Made by a program: the position numbers and the translations under genes. Positions 43,717 through 53,372 of a stretch of DNA of 64,000 bases are shown here, one piece after another. A model generated the notes under the pieces. The model worked only from the letters and a program-made list of their open reading frames with translations, ran no database searches and was not told the DNA's origin. The stretch is from Bradyrhizobium paxllaeri (lineage in GTDB: Bacteria > Pseudomonadota > Alphaproteobacteria > Rhizobiales > Xanthobacteraceae): assembly GCF_001693515.2 (NCBI RefSeq), contig NZ_CP042968.1, positions 930,001 through 994,000 of the forward strand, written 5' to 3'. The stretch's first letter is position 1, and the number at the start of each line of letters is the position of its first letter.

Positions 43717-44844
43717 ATGGCAACGAAAGCTCGTGAGAACCACCGGGAAGATGTGGCCGGGCGGGCCAATGTCGAGGATACGCCGGAACTGCTCGCCTAT
43801 TACGACGAACTTGAAAGGCTGGAGGCAGGCGCCCTTTGGACAGTGGCGAACAAGATCGAGCCCTGGCAGCCCAAATCATCCTCCGTTCCGGTGCTGTGGC
43901 GCTATGAGGATCTCCGCGCGCATGTGTTGCGCTCCGTCGAACTGGTGTCGCCGGAGAAGGCCGGACGTCGCGTCATCTATCTGAACAATCCCGGCCGCCG
44001 CGACCACGCCGCCGCCGTCGGCTGGCTCTATTCCGGCCTGCAGGTCATGCATCCGGGCGAGGTCGCATCCGCCCACGCCCATTCAGCCTCTGCGCTGCGC
44101 TTCATCATGGAAGGCGAGGGCGCCTACACCATCGTCGATGGCCACAAGATGACGCTCGGCGCCAACGATTTCGTGCTGACGCCGAACGGCACCTGGCACG
44201 AGCACGGCGTCTCCAGCGACGGCACACCTTGCATTTGGCAGGACGGCCTCGACATTCCCCTGGTCAACACGCTCGAAGCCAACTTCTACGTCGTCCATCC
44301 CGATCTGCAGCAGAGCGTCGGCTATCCCGTCGACGACATGACGCACACCTGGGGCAGTCCCGGCCTGCGACCGGCCGGCGCCGAATGGTCCAAGAGATAT
44401 TCGCCGCTGCTCAAATATGAGTGGGGCCCGACCTACGAGGCGCTGCAGCGCTACGGCAAGGCCACCGACGGTTCGCCGTATGACGGCGTCCTCATGAACT
44501 ATGTGAATCCCGCGACCGGCGGACCGGTGATGCAGACGATCGGCGCATCGATGCAGATGCTGCGGCCGGGCGAGAGCACCCGCGCGCATCGTCACACCGG
44601 AAGCTTCATCTATCAGGTCGCGAAGGGAAGCGGTCACTCGATAATCGACGGCAAGCGCTTCGACTGGAAGGAGCGGGACATCTTCTGCGTGCCGTCCTGG
44701 GCCTGGCATGAGCATGTGAATGGCTCAGCCAGCGAGGACGCCTGCCTCTTCACCTTCAATGATCTGCCGGTGATGCAAGCGCTCGGGCTCTACCGCGAGG
44801 AAGCCTTTGGCGACAATGGCGGCCGCCAGCCGCTCATATCCTAG
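43717..44844 (+). CDS. gentisate 1,2-dioxygenase-like bicupin
   Basis: A 375-residue two-cupin protein. The first cupin has HPGEVASAHAHSASALRFIM with its two His and Glu/Arg environment, and TWHEHG completing the iron site. The second has STRAHRHTGSFIYQVA and WAWHEH. It matches the gentisate/salicylate/1-hydroxy-2-naphthoate ring-cleaving family, which splits the ring next to a carboxylate using Fe(II) and O2. With the FAH gene next to it, ring cleavage to a pyruvate-bearing product is likely. Substrate could be a hydroxylated anthranilate. Confidence 0.88.
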   Translation: MATKARENHREDVAGRANVEDTPELLAYYDELERLEAGALWTVANKIEPWQPKSSSVPVLWRYEDLRAHVLRSVELVSPEKAGRRVIYLNNPGRRDHAAAVGWLYSGLQVMHPGEVASAHAHSASALRFIMEGEGAYTIVDGHKMTLGANDFVLTPNGTWHEHGVSSDGTPCIWQDGLDIPLVNTLEANFYVVHPDLQQSVGYPVDDMTHTWGSPGLRPAGAEWSKRYSPLLKYEWGPTYEALQRYGKATDGSPYDGVLMNYVNPATGGPVMQTIGASMQMLRPGESTRAHRHTGSFIYQVAKGSGHSIIDGKRFDWKERDIFCVPSWAWHEHVNGSASEDACLFTFNDLPVMQALGLYREEAFGDNGGRQPLIS

Positions 44845-44854
44845 GAGAGCAACA

Positions 44855-45766
44855 GTGCGTCTCGTTACCTATCGCTGCACCGTTGAGGCCGCCGCTCGTC
44901 TTGGCGCTGTCGTTGGTGATCTCGTCGTGGACGTCGAGAAGGCCGGGCAGCATGCCGGGGTTTCTCTTCCGTCATCGATGCTCGATTTCATCGATCTCGG
45001 GCCGCACGCGCTGGCGGCGCTCAAGAAGATATTGAATGAGGACAGGGATGGCTGGCCCGTCGGCGCCGCATTGCCGCTCGCGAATGTCAGGCTGCTGGCG
45101 CCGATCCCGCGTCCGCGCAAGAACATTTTTGGCATCGGCCTGAATTATGTCGAGCACGTCGCGGAATCGTCGCGCGCCCTCGACACGGCGAAGGACCTGC
45201 CGAAGCAGCCCATCATCTTCTCGAAACCGCCGACCAGCGTCATCGGACCGGACGAAGCCATCCATCACAACAAGGCGATCACGCAGCAGCTCGACTGGGA
45301 AGTCGAGCTTGCGGTGGTGATGGGGCGGACCGCGCGGCGCGTGTCGGAGGCGGACGCGCTCGGCTTCGTGTTCGGCTACAGCGTGATGATCGACGTCAGC
45401 GCCCGCGACAATCGTCGTGCCGGCCAATGGATCTACTCCAAGGGCCAGGACACCTACGCGCCGTTCGGGCCGTGCATCGTCACGGCGGATGAAATCACCG
45501 ACCCGCACGCGCTCGATCTCTGGCTGACGGTGAACGGTGTCGAGAAGCAGCGCTCCAACACGCGCCACATGCTGTTCAAGGTGCCGCTGCTGATCGCCGA
45601 CATTTCAGCCGCGATGACGCTGGAACCGGGAGACATCATCGCGACCGGCACGCCCGAGGGTGTCGGCGCCGGGCGCTCTCCTCAGGAATGGCTGTGGCCG
45701 GGCGACATTGTGGAAGCCGAAGTGACCGGCATCGGCCGGCTGCGTCATCCCGTGGTGGCGATCTGA
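44855..45766 (+). CDS. fumarylacetoacetate-hydrolase-family enzyme
   Basis: A 303-residue protein of the FAH superfamily. FGIGLNYVEHVAES, metal ligands in the DWEVELAVVMGR segment, DVSARDN and GDIIATGTPEGVG are all conserved. Fumarylpyruvate hydrolases of this group split the product of gentisate-type cleavage into fumarate and pyruvate. The start is GTG 44855, supported by AGGAGAG which overlaps the cupin stop codon. Confidence 0.9.
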   Translation: MRLVTYRCTVEAAARLGAVVGDLVVDVEKAGQHAGVSLPSSMLDFIDLGPHALAALKKILNEDRDGWPVGAALPLANVRLLAPIPRPRKNIFGIGLNYVEHVAESSRALDTAKDLPKQPIIFSKPPTSVIGPDEAIHHNKAITQQLDWEVELAVVMGRTARRVSEADALGFVFGYSVMIDVSARDNRRAGQWIYSKGQDTYAPFGPCIVTADEITDPHALDLWLTVNGVEKQRSNTRHMLFKVPLLIADISAAMTLEPGDIIATGTPEGVGAGRSPQEWLWPGDIVEAEVTGIGRLRHPVVAI

Positions 45767-45775
45767 GAGGTCGGC

Positions 45776-46423
45776 ATGATCTTCGACATGGAGACGCTGG
45801 AGGCGCAGAATCGCTACAAGATCCTGACGGCCACGGTAACGCCGCGGCCGATCGCCTGGATCACCACGCTCTCCGCGAGCGGCGTGATCAATGCCGCGCC
45901 TTTCAGCTTCTTCAACGTCATGGGACACGAGCCGCCCACCGTTGCGATCGGACTTTTGGCAGGCTCGGAACGGTTCAAGGACACGGCGGCGAACATCCTC
46001 GATACCGGGGAATTCGTCGTCAACCTCGTCGCCGAGAGCAACGCGGAGGCCATGAACATCACCTGCATCGATGCGCCACCGGAGATCGACGAATTAAGGC
46101 TTGCCGGACTGACGGCGGCCGCCTCGCAGGCGGTACGGCCGCCGCGTATCGCGGAATCGCCGGTGTCGTTCGAATGCCGCGTCCTCACCTCGCTGGTGAC
46201 GGGACCGCGGCAGACCGCCGTCATCGGCCGCGTGCTCCGGGCCCATGTCGACGATGCCGTGATCCTGGACAAGGAACGCTGCCACATCGACACGCAGGCG
46301 CTGCACCTGATTGCCCGCATGCACGGCAGCGGCTGGTACGCGCGCTCCACCGACCTGTTCCAGATCGACCGGCCGACCTGGGCGGCGTGGCAGGAGAGGA
46401 ACGTCAAGGTGAATCCCGCATAA
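45776..46423 (+). CDS. flavin reductase-like FMN-binding protein
   Basis: A 215-residue split-barrel protein. TPRPIAWITTLSASGVINAA and PFSFFNVMGHEPP are the FMN-binding signature of the flavoprotein oxygenase/reductase family (COG1853). It could supply reduced flavin to a monooxygenase or reduce a substrate directly; no flavin-dependent oxygenase gene is in this operon. It begins 9 bases after the FAH stop. Confidence 0.85.
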   Translation: MIFDMETLEAQNRYKILTATVTPRPIAWITTLSASGVINAAPFSFFNVMGHEPPTVAIGLLAGSERFKDTAANILDTGEFVVNLVAESNAEAMNITCIDAPPEIDELRLAGLTAAASQAVRPPRIAESPVSFECRVLTSLVTGPRQTAVIGRVLRAHVDDAVILDKERCHIDTQALHLIARMHGSGWYARSTDLFQIDRPTWAAWQERNVKVNPA

Positions 46424-46493
46424 CGGTTTCCGATGCACGTCGAGAGATGGCGCATCGATACCGAACCGGACGACAACGAAGCTGGAGGTCATT

Positions 46494-47585
46494 TTGAAAA
46501 TCGCAGTGTTGGGTGGCGGAAACGGTTCGTTCGCGGCGGCTGGTGACTTTGCGTTGGCCGGTCACGAAGTCCGGCTGTGGCGTCGAAATCCTGCCGATGT
46601 CGAGACGCATCGGGCGCAGGGCAGCACGATAACGGTGATCGACCGGTCCGGCCGTCGTGATGCCAAGCTCGCGGCGATCACGTCGTCGATTGCGGAAGCC
46701 ATCGAAGCCGCCGATCTCATCCTGTGTCCGGCGCCTGCATTTGCGCAAGGATCAATCGCCGAGCTGGCCGCGCCGCATTTGCGCGACGGCCAGGTCGTGT
46801 TTCTGCCGCCCGGCACGTTCGGCTCCTACATCTTCGCCCGCGCCGCCCGCGATGCCGGCAATCGCGCGGAGATCGCAACCGCCGAGACGGGTACCTTGCC
46901 GTGGCTGGCGCGCAAGCAAGGTCCTTATGCCGTTCGCATCTCCGGCAGGGGCGCGCGGTTGCCGACCGGCGTGTTTCCGCAGCGTCTGGCCAAGCACGCG
47001 CTGGGTGTGATCGAGCGCGCGTTTCCGAACGCCATTGAGCCATGCGGCGATGCGCTGTCGGGCGCGCTGATGAATGCCGGCCCGATCATCCATCCGCCGC
47101 TGATCACCATGAATGCCGGCCCGATCGAACATTTCGAGAAGTGGGACATTCACAAGGAAGGAACTCAGCCGTCGATCCGCCGCGTCACCGATGCGCTCGA
47201 TGCCGAACGCATCACCATCCGCGAGGCGCTTGGTTACGGAGCGCCGCATTTTCCCTTGGCCAACCATTATTCGAAGGACGGCGAGCCCTGGATGTATGCG
47301 CGCGACGCGCACGACCAGCTTACGGATTCCGGCGACTGGTCCGAGCGGCTCATTCTTGTCGAGCACCGCTACATGCTGGAAGATCTCCGTCTCGGCCTGT
47401 CGTTCCTTGCATCCGTAGCAGGTCTCGTGGGCGTGCAGACACCGCTCGTCAAGGCGTTCCTCGCGATCGGCTCCGCCATCGCCGGCGAGGATTTTGCGGT
47501 GACGGGCCGCAGCTTGTCCTCGCTCGGTCTTGGCAATCTCGATTGGGCCGCGCTGCAAAATCTTCTGGTCGAGGGCTTCAGATGA
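46494..47585 (+). CDS. NAD/NADP octopine/nopaline dehydrogenase-family protein
   Basis: A 363-residue opine-dehydrogenase-type enzyme. Rossmann motif VLGGGNGSFAAAGDFALAG, and the C-terminal domain with His/Asp site in MNAGPIEHFEKWDIHKEGT and HRYMLEDLRLGLSFLASVA. Opine dehydrogenases join or split an amino acid and an oxo-acid. The start is a TTG at 46494 with GGAGG upstream. Its role here is unclear; it may act on an amino-acid conjugate of the substrate, for example an auxin conjugate. Confidence 0.82.
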   Translation: MKIAVLGGGNGSFAAAGDFALAGHEVRLWRRNPADVETHRAQGSTITVIDRSGRRDAKLAAITSSIAEAIEAADLILCPAPAFAQGSIAELAAPHLRDGQVVFLPPGTFGSYIFARAARDAGNRAEIATAETGTLPWLARKQGPYAVRISGRGARLPTGVFPQRLAKHALGVIERAFPNAIEPCGDALSGALMNAGPIIHPPLITMNAGPIEHFEKWDIHKEGTQPSIRRVTDALDAERITIREALGYGAPHFPLANHYSKDGEPWMYARDAHDQLTDSGDWSERLILVEHRYMLEDLRLGLSFLASVAGLVGVQTPLVKAFLAIGSAIAGEDFAVTGRSLSSLGLGNLDWAALQNLLVEGFR

Positions 47586-48559
47586 AACCGGTCATCGGAT
47601 GTCTTGGCGCCGGACGGATGGGACGCGGCATCGCCGTCGTGTTCGCGTTCGCCGGCCATCATGTGGTCGTCATCGATTTCAAGGAACGGGAAGCGGCAGC
47701 ATTCGAGGCGTTAGCGGCGGAGGCGAGGGCGGAAATCCGCTCGACGCTCGAGATTCTCTCGCGCATCGATCTGCTCCCGCCCGAGCTTGTATCCAGAATT
47801 GCCGAGCGGGTCACGATCATGCCCCGGCAGGAGGCGGCTGCAGCGCTGCCACGCTGCGATATCATCTTCGAGGGGATGCCGGAAATCCTTGAGCTGAAGC
47901 GCAAGGCGTTGGCCGAGGCCTCGCGGTTGACAGGCGAGCGCCCGATCATCGCCTCGACCACCTCGACGATGCTGGTCGACGATCTCGCAGGCTCGATCGA
48001 ACATTCTGGCCGCTTCCTCAATGCGCACTGGCTCAATCCGGCCTATCTGGTGCCGCTGATCGAATTGTCCCCCGGGCGGCTCACCGCGCCGGAGACGACG
48101 ACGCGGATGAAGACGCTGCTCGAAGGCATCGGCAAGGTGCCGGTGGTCTGCGCGGCGCGGCCGGGCTTTATCGTTCCCAGAATTCAGTCGCTGGCGATGA
48201 ACGAAGCGGCCCGCATGGTGGAGGAGGGTGTTGCCTCGGCGGAAGATATCGACAAGGCCGTGATCTACGGCTTCGGATTCCGCTTTGCGGTGCTGGGCCT
48301 GCTCGAATTCATCGACTGGGGCGGCGGCGATATTCTGTATCATGCCAGCCGCTATCTGGCCGACGCGCTGGGCGACAATCGTTACGCCGCACCGCCGATT
48401 ATCGAGACCAATATGCGGGAGGGACGCATCGGCATGAAGACTGGACAGGGCTTCATGAACTATGAAGGCGTCGACCAGGCCGCCTACCGCGAGCAGCGCC
48501 TTGCGGCCTTTGCGTCGGCGTTGCGGGCCATGGGCCTTGCGCGCGAACCCGTCGCGTAA
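47582..48559 (+). CDS. 3-hydroxyacyl-CoA dehydrogenase
   Basis: A 325-residue NAD-dependent enzyme. GCLGAGRMGRGIAVVFAFAG is the dinucleotide fold; the catalytic His is in LNAHWLNPAY, and RPGFIVPRIQS starts the C-terminal domain. Family members oxidise 3-hydroxybutyryl-CoA and related substrates. ATG overlaps the previous stop (ATGA). It closes the plus operon and fits beta-oxidation-like steps with the acyl-CoA dehydrogenase. Confidence 0.88.
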   Translation: MKPVIGCLGAGRMGRGIAVVFAFAGHHVVVIDFKEREAAAFEALAAEARAEIRSTLEILSRIDLLPPELVSRIAERVTIMPRQEAAAALPRCDIIFEGMPEILELKRKALAEASRLTGERPIIASTTSTMLVDDLAGSIEHSGRFLNAHWLNPAYLVPLIELSPGRLTAPETTTRMKTLLEGIGKVPVVCAARPGFIVPRIQSLAMNEAARMVEEGVASAEDIDKAVIYGFGFRFAVLGLLEFIDWGGGDILYHASRYLADALGDNRYAAPPIIETNMREGRIGMKTGQGFMNYEGVDQAAYREQRLAAFASALRAMGLAREPVA

Positions 48560-48615
48560 CGCGCGCTGTCCTCGCGACTAGGTCTGGTGCATTAGGACGA
48601 TACGACGCCCCATTT

Positions 48616-48649
48616 CTACTTTGCATGGGGTTGTTTTCGCAATTTTGGT
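48616..48649 (+). repeat. fragment of the dispersed repeat (copy C)
   Basis: CTACTTTGCATGGGGTTGTT and TTCGCAATTTTGG match the right end of copy B at about 26893-26926 with two or three changes. Only this part is present, between the convergent 3-hydroxyacyl-CoA dehydrogenase and LivF genes. Confidence 0.8.
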
Positions 48650-48665
48650 CCCGCCCTTGGTCGCT

Positions 48666-49379
48666 CTAATGCCCGCCGAGATAGGCCGCGATCAGCTTCG
48701 GATCGTGGATCAGGGTGTCAGCCGGGCCGGACTGGATGATCTCGCCGGTTTCCAGCACGTAGCCGTAATCCGCGGTCTCCAGCGCAGCGCGAGCGTTCTG
48801 CTCGACCAGAAGCACCGACACGCCAAGGCTCCGTAGCGAGGCGATGGTGCGGAAGATTTCGCGGACGATCAGCGGCGCCAGCCCGAGGCTGGGTTCGTCC
48901 AGCACAAGCAGTTTCGGCTTCGCCATCAGCGCGCGGCCGAGCGCCAGCATCTGCCGCTCGCCGCCGGACAGCGTGCCGGCGGCCTGCTTGCTGCGCTCCT
49001 TCAGTCGTGGAAAACGGTCGAACACGTCGTCGAGGCTTTTGCGCGTCGCCGAGCGGTCGCGCAGGCTGTAGGTGCCGAGCAGGAGATTGTCGGCCACCGA
49101 CATGTCGGCGAACAGCTCGCGCTTCTCCGGCACGAGGCACAGGCCACGCTCGACGCGGCCTTCGACATCGATCCGTGCAAGGTCGGCACCCTGAAAGACC
49201 ATGCGGCCCGTCGATTTCAGCAGGCCAATGGCGGCCATCAGCAGGGTGGTCTTGCCGGCGCCGTTGGGGCCGATCACGGTCACGATCTGCCCTTGCTCTA
49301 CGGACAGTGAGACGTTCCGTACGGCTTCCACCTTGCCGTAGGCGACCGACACATTCTCGACCGAGAACATCTGTGTCAC
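48666..49379 (-). CDS. livF: branched-chain-type ABC transporter ATPase LivF
   Basis: A 237-residue ATPase. Walker A GPNGAGKTT, signature LSGGERQMLALGRALM, Walker B KLLVLDEPSLGL and the switch His region (LLVEQNARAAL, with Asn in place of the His) are typical of LivF. It is the last gene of a four-gene uptake operon and overlaps the fusion gene by four bases. The operon likely imports the aromatic acid degraded by the surrounding enzymes. Confidence 0.93.
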   Translation of the reverse strand: MTQMFSVENVSVAYGKVEAVRNVSLSVEQGQIVTVIGPNGAGKTTLLMAAIGLLKSTGRMVFQGADLARIDVEGRVERGLCLVPEKRELFADMSVADNLLLGTYSLRDRSATRKSLDDVFDRFPRLKERSKQAAGTLSGGERQMLALGRALMAKPKLLVLDEPSLGLAPLIVREIFRTIASLRSLGVSVLLVEQNARAALETADYGYVLETGEIIQSGPADTLIHDPKLIAAYLGGH

Positions 49380-51145
49380 GCGACACCTCCGAGATAGGCT
49401 TCCTGGACGCGGGCGTCGCTGCGGATCGCCGCCGGTTCGCCTTCGCAGAGTTTTGAGCCGAAATCGAGCACGACGATGCGATCGACCAGCGACATCACGA
49501 ACTCCATGTCATGCTCGACCAGCAGGATGGTCAGGTGTTCCGCGCGCAGCGACCGCAAGAGCTCCGCAAGCTTCAGCTTCTCCTGTCGGCGCAGGCCGGC
49601 CGCCGGCTCGTCGAGGACGAGCAGCGTCGGATCGGCCGCGAGCGCGCGGGCGATTTCGAGCACGCGCTGATTGCCGAGCGGCAAATTGCCGGCGAGTTCG
49701 AACGGCTTGTCGCCGAGACCGACCCGCTCGAGCTGCTTCAGCGCCTCGTAGCGCGCGCTGGCCTCTTCCGCCCGGTTCAGGCGCAGCGCGCCCGCGAACA
49801 GGCCGGTCCTGGTGCGCGAATAGGTGCCGAGCAACACGTTGTCGAGCAGTGTCATGCGCGGGCGCAGTTTGACGTGCTGGAAGGTGCGGGAGATGCCGGC
49901 GCGGGCGATGTGGAATTGCTGATCGCGGGTGATCGAGCGGCCTGCAAACGCGATCTCGCCGCTGTTGGTGCGCAGCGCCCCCGTCAGCAGGTTGAACATC
50001 GTGGTCTTGCCGGCGCCGTTCGGCCCGATCAGCCCGAGGATCTCGCCGGATTTAACTTCGAAGCTGACATTGTTGACGGCGACGAGACCGCCAAATCGCC
50101 GCTGCGCCTCGCGCACTTTAAGAAGGAGTGTGCCGGGCTCCGGTTTGTCACGGAGCGGTAACGGATCAGCAGTTTGCGGACGGGACTGCTTGAGGTCAGG
50201 CAGAAAGCCTGCGAGGAACGGGACGATGCCTTGCCGGGCCCGTTGCAGGAACAGAATGAACAGCGCCGAGAACGCCACGATCTCAAGCTGGCCGGACGCG
50301 CCCTTCGCGATCAGCGGCAGGTAATCCTGCACGGTATTCTTCAGCAGCGTGACGATCGCGGCACCGACCACGCCGCCGAGAACGCTGCCGGCGCCGCCGA
50401 CCATCGCCATCATCAGATATTCGATACCCATGCCGGCTTCGAATGGACCGGGGCTGACGAAGCGGCCGAGATGGGCATAGAGCCACCCGGACAGCGCGCC
50501 GAGAAACGCGGCGATCACGAACGTCACCAGCTTGATCTGGAACGCGCTGATCCCGAGGCTTTCGACCAGCGTATTGCCGCCGCGCAGCGCGCGCATGGCG
50601 CGGCCGATGCGGGAGTCGAGCAGGTTGTAGCAGAGCAGGAGGACGGCGACGACGATCGCCCAGATCAGGAAATAGATCTGCTTGCTCTCGACCAGAGCGA
50701 TCGGGCCGATCGAGATCGGCGGAATCCCCGAAATGCCGTTGTGCTGACCTAGCCCATTGATGTTGCCGAACAGGAACGCGATCGCCAGTCCCCAGGCGAC
50801 CGTGCTCAGCGACAGGAAATGGCCGCCCAGCCGCAGCGTCACGAAGCCGAGGATCGCCGCGATGCTGCAGGTCAGGATAACCGCCAGCACCAGTCCGAGC
50901 CATGGCGAATAGCCATTCAGCGCGGTGACCCACGCGGTCGAGTAGGCCGCGACGCCGACGAACGCGGCCTGGCCGAACGACACGATACCGCCGACGCCGG
51001 TCAACAGCGCGAGCCCGATCGCCGCCAGCGAGTAGATGCCGATATAGTTCAGCAAGGTGATGCTGAACGGATTGAGCACGAAGGGAGCTGCGATGAGGCA
51101 GGCGATCGCCGCAGCGATGATGAGACGGATCTGCTGCAGGGTCAT
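49376..51145 (-). CDS. LivM-LivG fusion: permease plus ATPase in one chain
   Basis: A 589-residue protein. Residues ~1-320 form a LivM permease with about nine helices and the GGAGSVLGGVVGAAIV loop; after a proline-rich linker (SRPQTADPLPLRDKPEPG) residues ~345-589 form LivG: GPNGAGKTT, a LPLGNQRVLEIARAL signature variant (Leu-Pro-Leu-Gly for LSGG), LLVLDEPAAGL and LLVEHDMEFV. Fused LivM-LivG chains occur in several proteobacteria. The altered signature is normal for LivG-type subunits. Overlaps both neighbours by four bases. Confidence 0.92.
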   Translation of the reverse strand: MTLQQIRLIIAAAIACLIAAPFVLNPFSITLLNYIGIYSLAAIGLALLTGVGGIVSFGQAAFVGVAAYSTAWVTALNGYSPWLGLVLAVILTCSIAAILGFVTLRLGGHFLSLSTVAWGLAIAFLFGNINGLGQHNGISGIPPISIGPIALVESKQIYFLIWAIVVAVLLLCYNLLDSRIGRAMRALRGGNTLVESLGISAFQIKLVTFVIAAFLGALSGWLYAHLGRFVSPGPFEAGMGIEYLMMAMVGGAGSVLGGVVGAAIVTLLKNTVQDYLPLIAKGASGQLEIVAFSALFILFLQRARQGIVPFLAGFLPDLKQSRPQTADPLPLRDKPEPGTLLLKVREAQRRFGGLVAVNNVSFEVKSGEILGLIGPNGAGKTTMFNLLTGALRTNSGEIAFAGRSITRDQQFHIARAGISRTFQHVKLRPRMTLLDNVLLGTYSRTRTGLFAGALRLNRAEEASARYEALKQLERVGLGDKPFELAGNLPLGNQRVLEIARALAADPTLLVLDEPAAGLRRQEKLKLAELLRSLRAEHLTILLVEHDMEFVMSLVDRIVVLDFGSKLCEGEPAAIRSDARVQEAYLGGVA

Positions 51146-52185
51146 TCCTCGACTTCCTCTTCGGAATGCTGCGAGGCGAGCGAGCGCCAGAGCAGGACGG
51201 GGATCAGCAGCGAGAAGACGATGACGTCCTTTAGAGTACTGCTCTGGAACGAGGCGAAGCTTTCGAGAAGGCCGACGCCGAATGCGCCGAGCGCAGCGCC
51301 CGGATAGCTCGTCATGCCGCCAATGATGGCGCCGACGAAGGCTTTCAGGCCGAGCAGGAATCCGGAATCATAGAAGATCGTGTTGACCGGCGCGATCAGG
51401 ACGCCGGAGACGCCCGCCATCAATGATCCCAGCAAATAGGCGATGGTTCCGGCACGCGCAGGCCTGATTCCCATCAGCCGGGCGCCGGTCCGGTTCAGGG
51501 CGGTGGCGCGCAGCGCCTTGCCGACCAGCGTGAAGTCGAAGAAGGCAAACAGCAGGCCGCTGAACACCAGCGCGGCGGTGAGGATCAGCACCGTCTGTCC
51601 GGAAACGTGCACGCCGGCGATCTCTATCGCCATCGACGTCAGCGGCTCGGTCCTGACGCCTTCGGGGCCGAAGAACAGCAGGCCAAGTCCGACCAGCGCG
51701 AAATGCAGCGCGACCGAGACCGTCAGCAGCAGCAGCACCGAAGCATCCGCGATCGGGCGGAACACAATCCGGTCCAGCAGCGGCGAGATCGGCATGATCA
51801 AGAGCAGCGCCAGCACGATCCGGACCGGCATCGGCGGATTGAAGCGCATCGTCAGCCAGACGATGCCGACGACGATCAGCGGCAACACGAGATAGCCGAG
51901 CACAGCCTTCGGGACGGAACGAAGCTCGCCGGCGCGCGCCAGCGAGACGGCCTCCATCACGGTAGCCATGCACGCCAGTACGACAACCAGTCCGACTGTT
52001 CCCGGAAGCTGCCTGGCGTCGAGCGCGGCCAGCGTCAGCGCCGTGAAAGCTGCGATGTCGCCGAACGGAATGAAGATCACCCGCGTCACGGTGAAGATCA
52101 GCACGGTGCCGATGGCGACCAGGGCGTAGACCGCCCCGGTCGCTATTCCGTCGATCGCAAGGATCGCTGCGATATCTGCCGTCAT
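51142..52185 (-). CDS. livH: branched-chain-type ABC permease LivH
   Basis: A 347-residue inner-membrane permease with about nine helices. The opening ASTGAVYAL-like segment (IDGIATGAVYALVAIGTVLI) and the cytoplasmic coupling loop GKALRATALNRTGARLMGI identify LivH. It pairs with the LivM part of the next gene to form the channel. It starts 38 bases after the binding-protein stop. Confidence 0.93.
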   Translation of the reverse strand: MTADIAAILAIDGIATGAVYALVAIGTVLIFTVTRVIFIPFGDIAAFTALTLAALDARQLPGTVGLVVVLACMATVMEAVSLARAGELRSVPKAVLGYLVLPLIVVGIVWLTMRFNPPMPVRIVLALLLIMPISPLLDRIVFRPIADASVLLLLTVSVALHFALVGLGLLFFGPEGVRTEPLTSMAIEIAGVHVSGQTVLILTAALVFSGLLFAFFDFTLVGKALRATALNRTGARLMGIRPARAGTIAYLLGSLMAGVSGVLIAPVNTIFYDSGFLLGLKAFVGAIIGGMTSYPGAALGAFGVGLLESFASFQSSTLKDVIVFSLLIPVLLWRSLASQHSEEEVEE

Positions 52186-52223
52186 GCCGTCGGCCGTCCT
52201 TCCGTGTTACGTCTCGATATCGC

Positions 52224-53372
52224 TCAGGGCTCGTAGGTCCAGGCGCCGTTGTTGAGGCGGACGATCACCAGCGCGCGCTCGTCCACGCCGTGATAGGCGC
52301 CGGGCTTGAAGTTGTAGACCGCGTGCACGCCCGAGAGCTCCTTGGTGGCGAGGATCTCGTCGCGCAGCGCCTTGCGGAATTCGACGGTGCCCGGCTTGGC
52401 GGTCTTCAGCGCCCGCTCGGCGGCAGAGGTGAAGATCCTCCAACCGTCGAAGGAGTAGGCCGAGAAGCCGTCCGTGGTCGGGACATTGTTGGCCTTCAGG
52501 AAGGCCGCGCGGAATTCGAGCGCCAGCTTCTTGGCGAAGTGGCTGTCGGGAAGCTGCTCGGCGACAATGACGGGACCGGCAGAAACCTGGATGCCTTCCG
52601 CGGCCTTGCCGCCGACGCGCACGAAATCGGGATTGACCAGCGCGACCGTGCCGTAGGTCTTGCCCTTGAAGCCGCGTTCGCCGAGCGCCAGCAGCGGCAA
52701 CGCGCCCTGCGTGCCCGATCCGCCGATCAGCACGGCATCCGGACGCACGGCGAGAACCTTGAGGATCTGTCCCGTGACCGAGGTGTCGACGCGCGCATAG
52801 CGCTCGTTGGTCAGTACCTTGATGCCGTCCTCGGCTTCCACCGCCTTGGCGCCGTTATAGACGAGATCGCCCCAGGCGTCGGAGAAGCCGATATAGCCGA
52901 TGTTCTTCATCGCATCGCGCTTCATCCGGTCGGCGACGACTTTGACCAGCAGCGAAGCGGGCTGTGGAACGGAGATGGCCCACTGATCGGCCGGATTCGG
53001 TTGTCCGGAGAGTGGGGAAACGGCGATGAACGGCACCTTCAACTCTGTCGCGACCCCCATCATCGCGATGGTCGATGGGGTGGTCGCGGTGCCGATCAGG
53101 AGATCAACCTTCTCTTCCTCGATCAGCTTGCGCGCATTGCGGGTTGCGGCCGAGGGATCGGAGCCGTCGTCGAGCTGGATCAGCTTGATCTTCTCGCCGT
53201 TGACCTCGCTCTTGTATTCCATCGCGGCCTGGATGCCACGACCGTACGGGATGCCGATCGAGGAGCCGGGTCCACTGAGCGACGTCACGAACCCGACCGT
53301 GATGTCGGCCTGTGCGGTCGAGGCCACGACGAGGCCGGCGATGAGTGTAGTCAAACCTAACATCTTGCGCAT
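52224..53372 (-). CDS. periplasmic substrate-binding protein of the Liv-type transporter (1)
   Basis: A 382-residue type I binding protein with signal peptide MRKMLGLTTLIAGLVVASTAQA. ITVGFVTSLSGPGSSIGIPY and LIQLDDGSDPSAATRNARKL are the usual opening of LivK-like proteins for aromatic acids. It is first in the ABC operon, after AAGGGG. It is clearly a paralogue of the protein at 59358, sharing most motifs, so the transporter may use both. Confidence 0.92.
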   Translation of the reverse strand: MRKMLGLTTLIAGLVVASTAQADITVGFVTSLSGPGSSIGIPYGRGIQAAMEYKSEVNGEKIKLIQLDDGSDPSAATRNARKLIEEEKVDLLIGTATTPSTIAMMGVATELKVPFIAVSPLSGQPNPADQWAISVPQPASLLVKVVADRMKRDAMKNIGYIGFSDAWGDLVYNGAKAVEAEDGIKVLTNERYARVDTSVTGQILKVLAVRPDAVLIGGSGTQGALPLLALGERGFKGKTYGTVALVNPDFVRVGGKAAEGIQVSAGPVIVAEQLPDSHFAKKLALEFRAAFLKANNVPTTDGFSAYSFDGWRIFTSAAERALKTAKPGTVEFRKALRDEILATKELSGVHAVYNFKPGAYHGVDERALVIVRLNNGAWTYEP

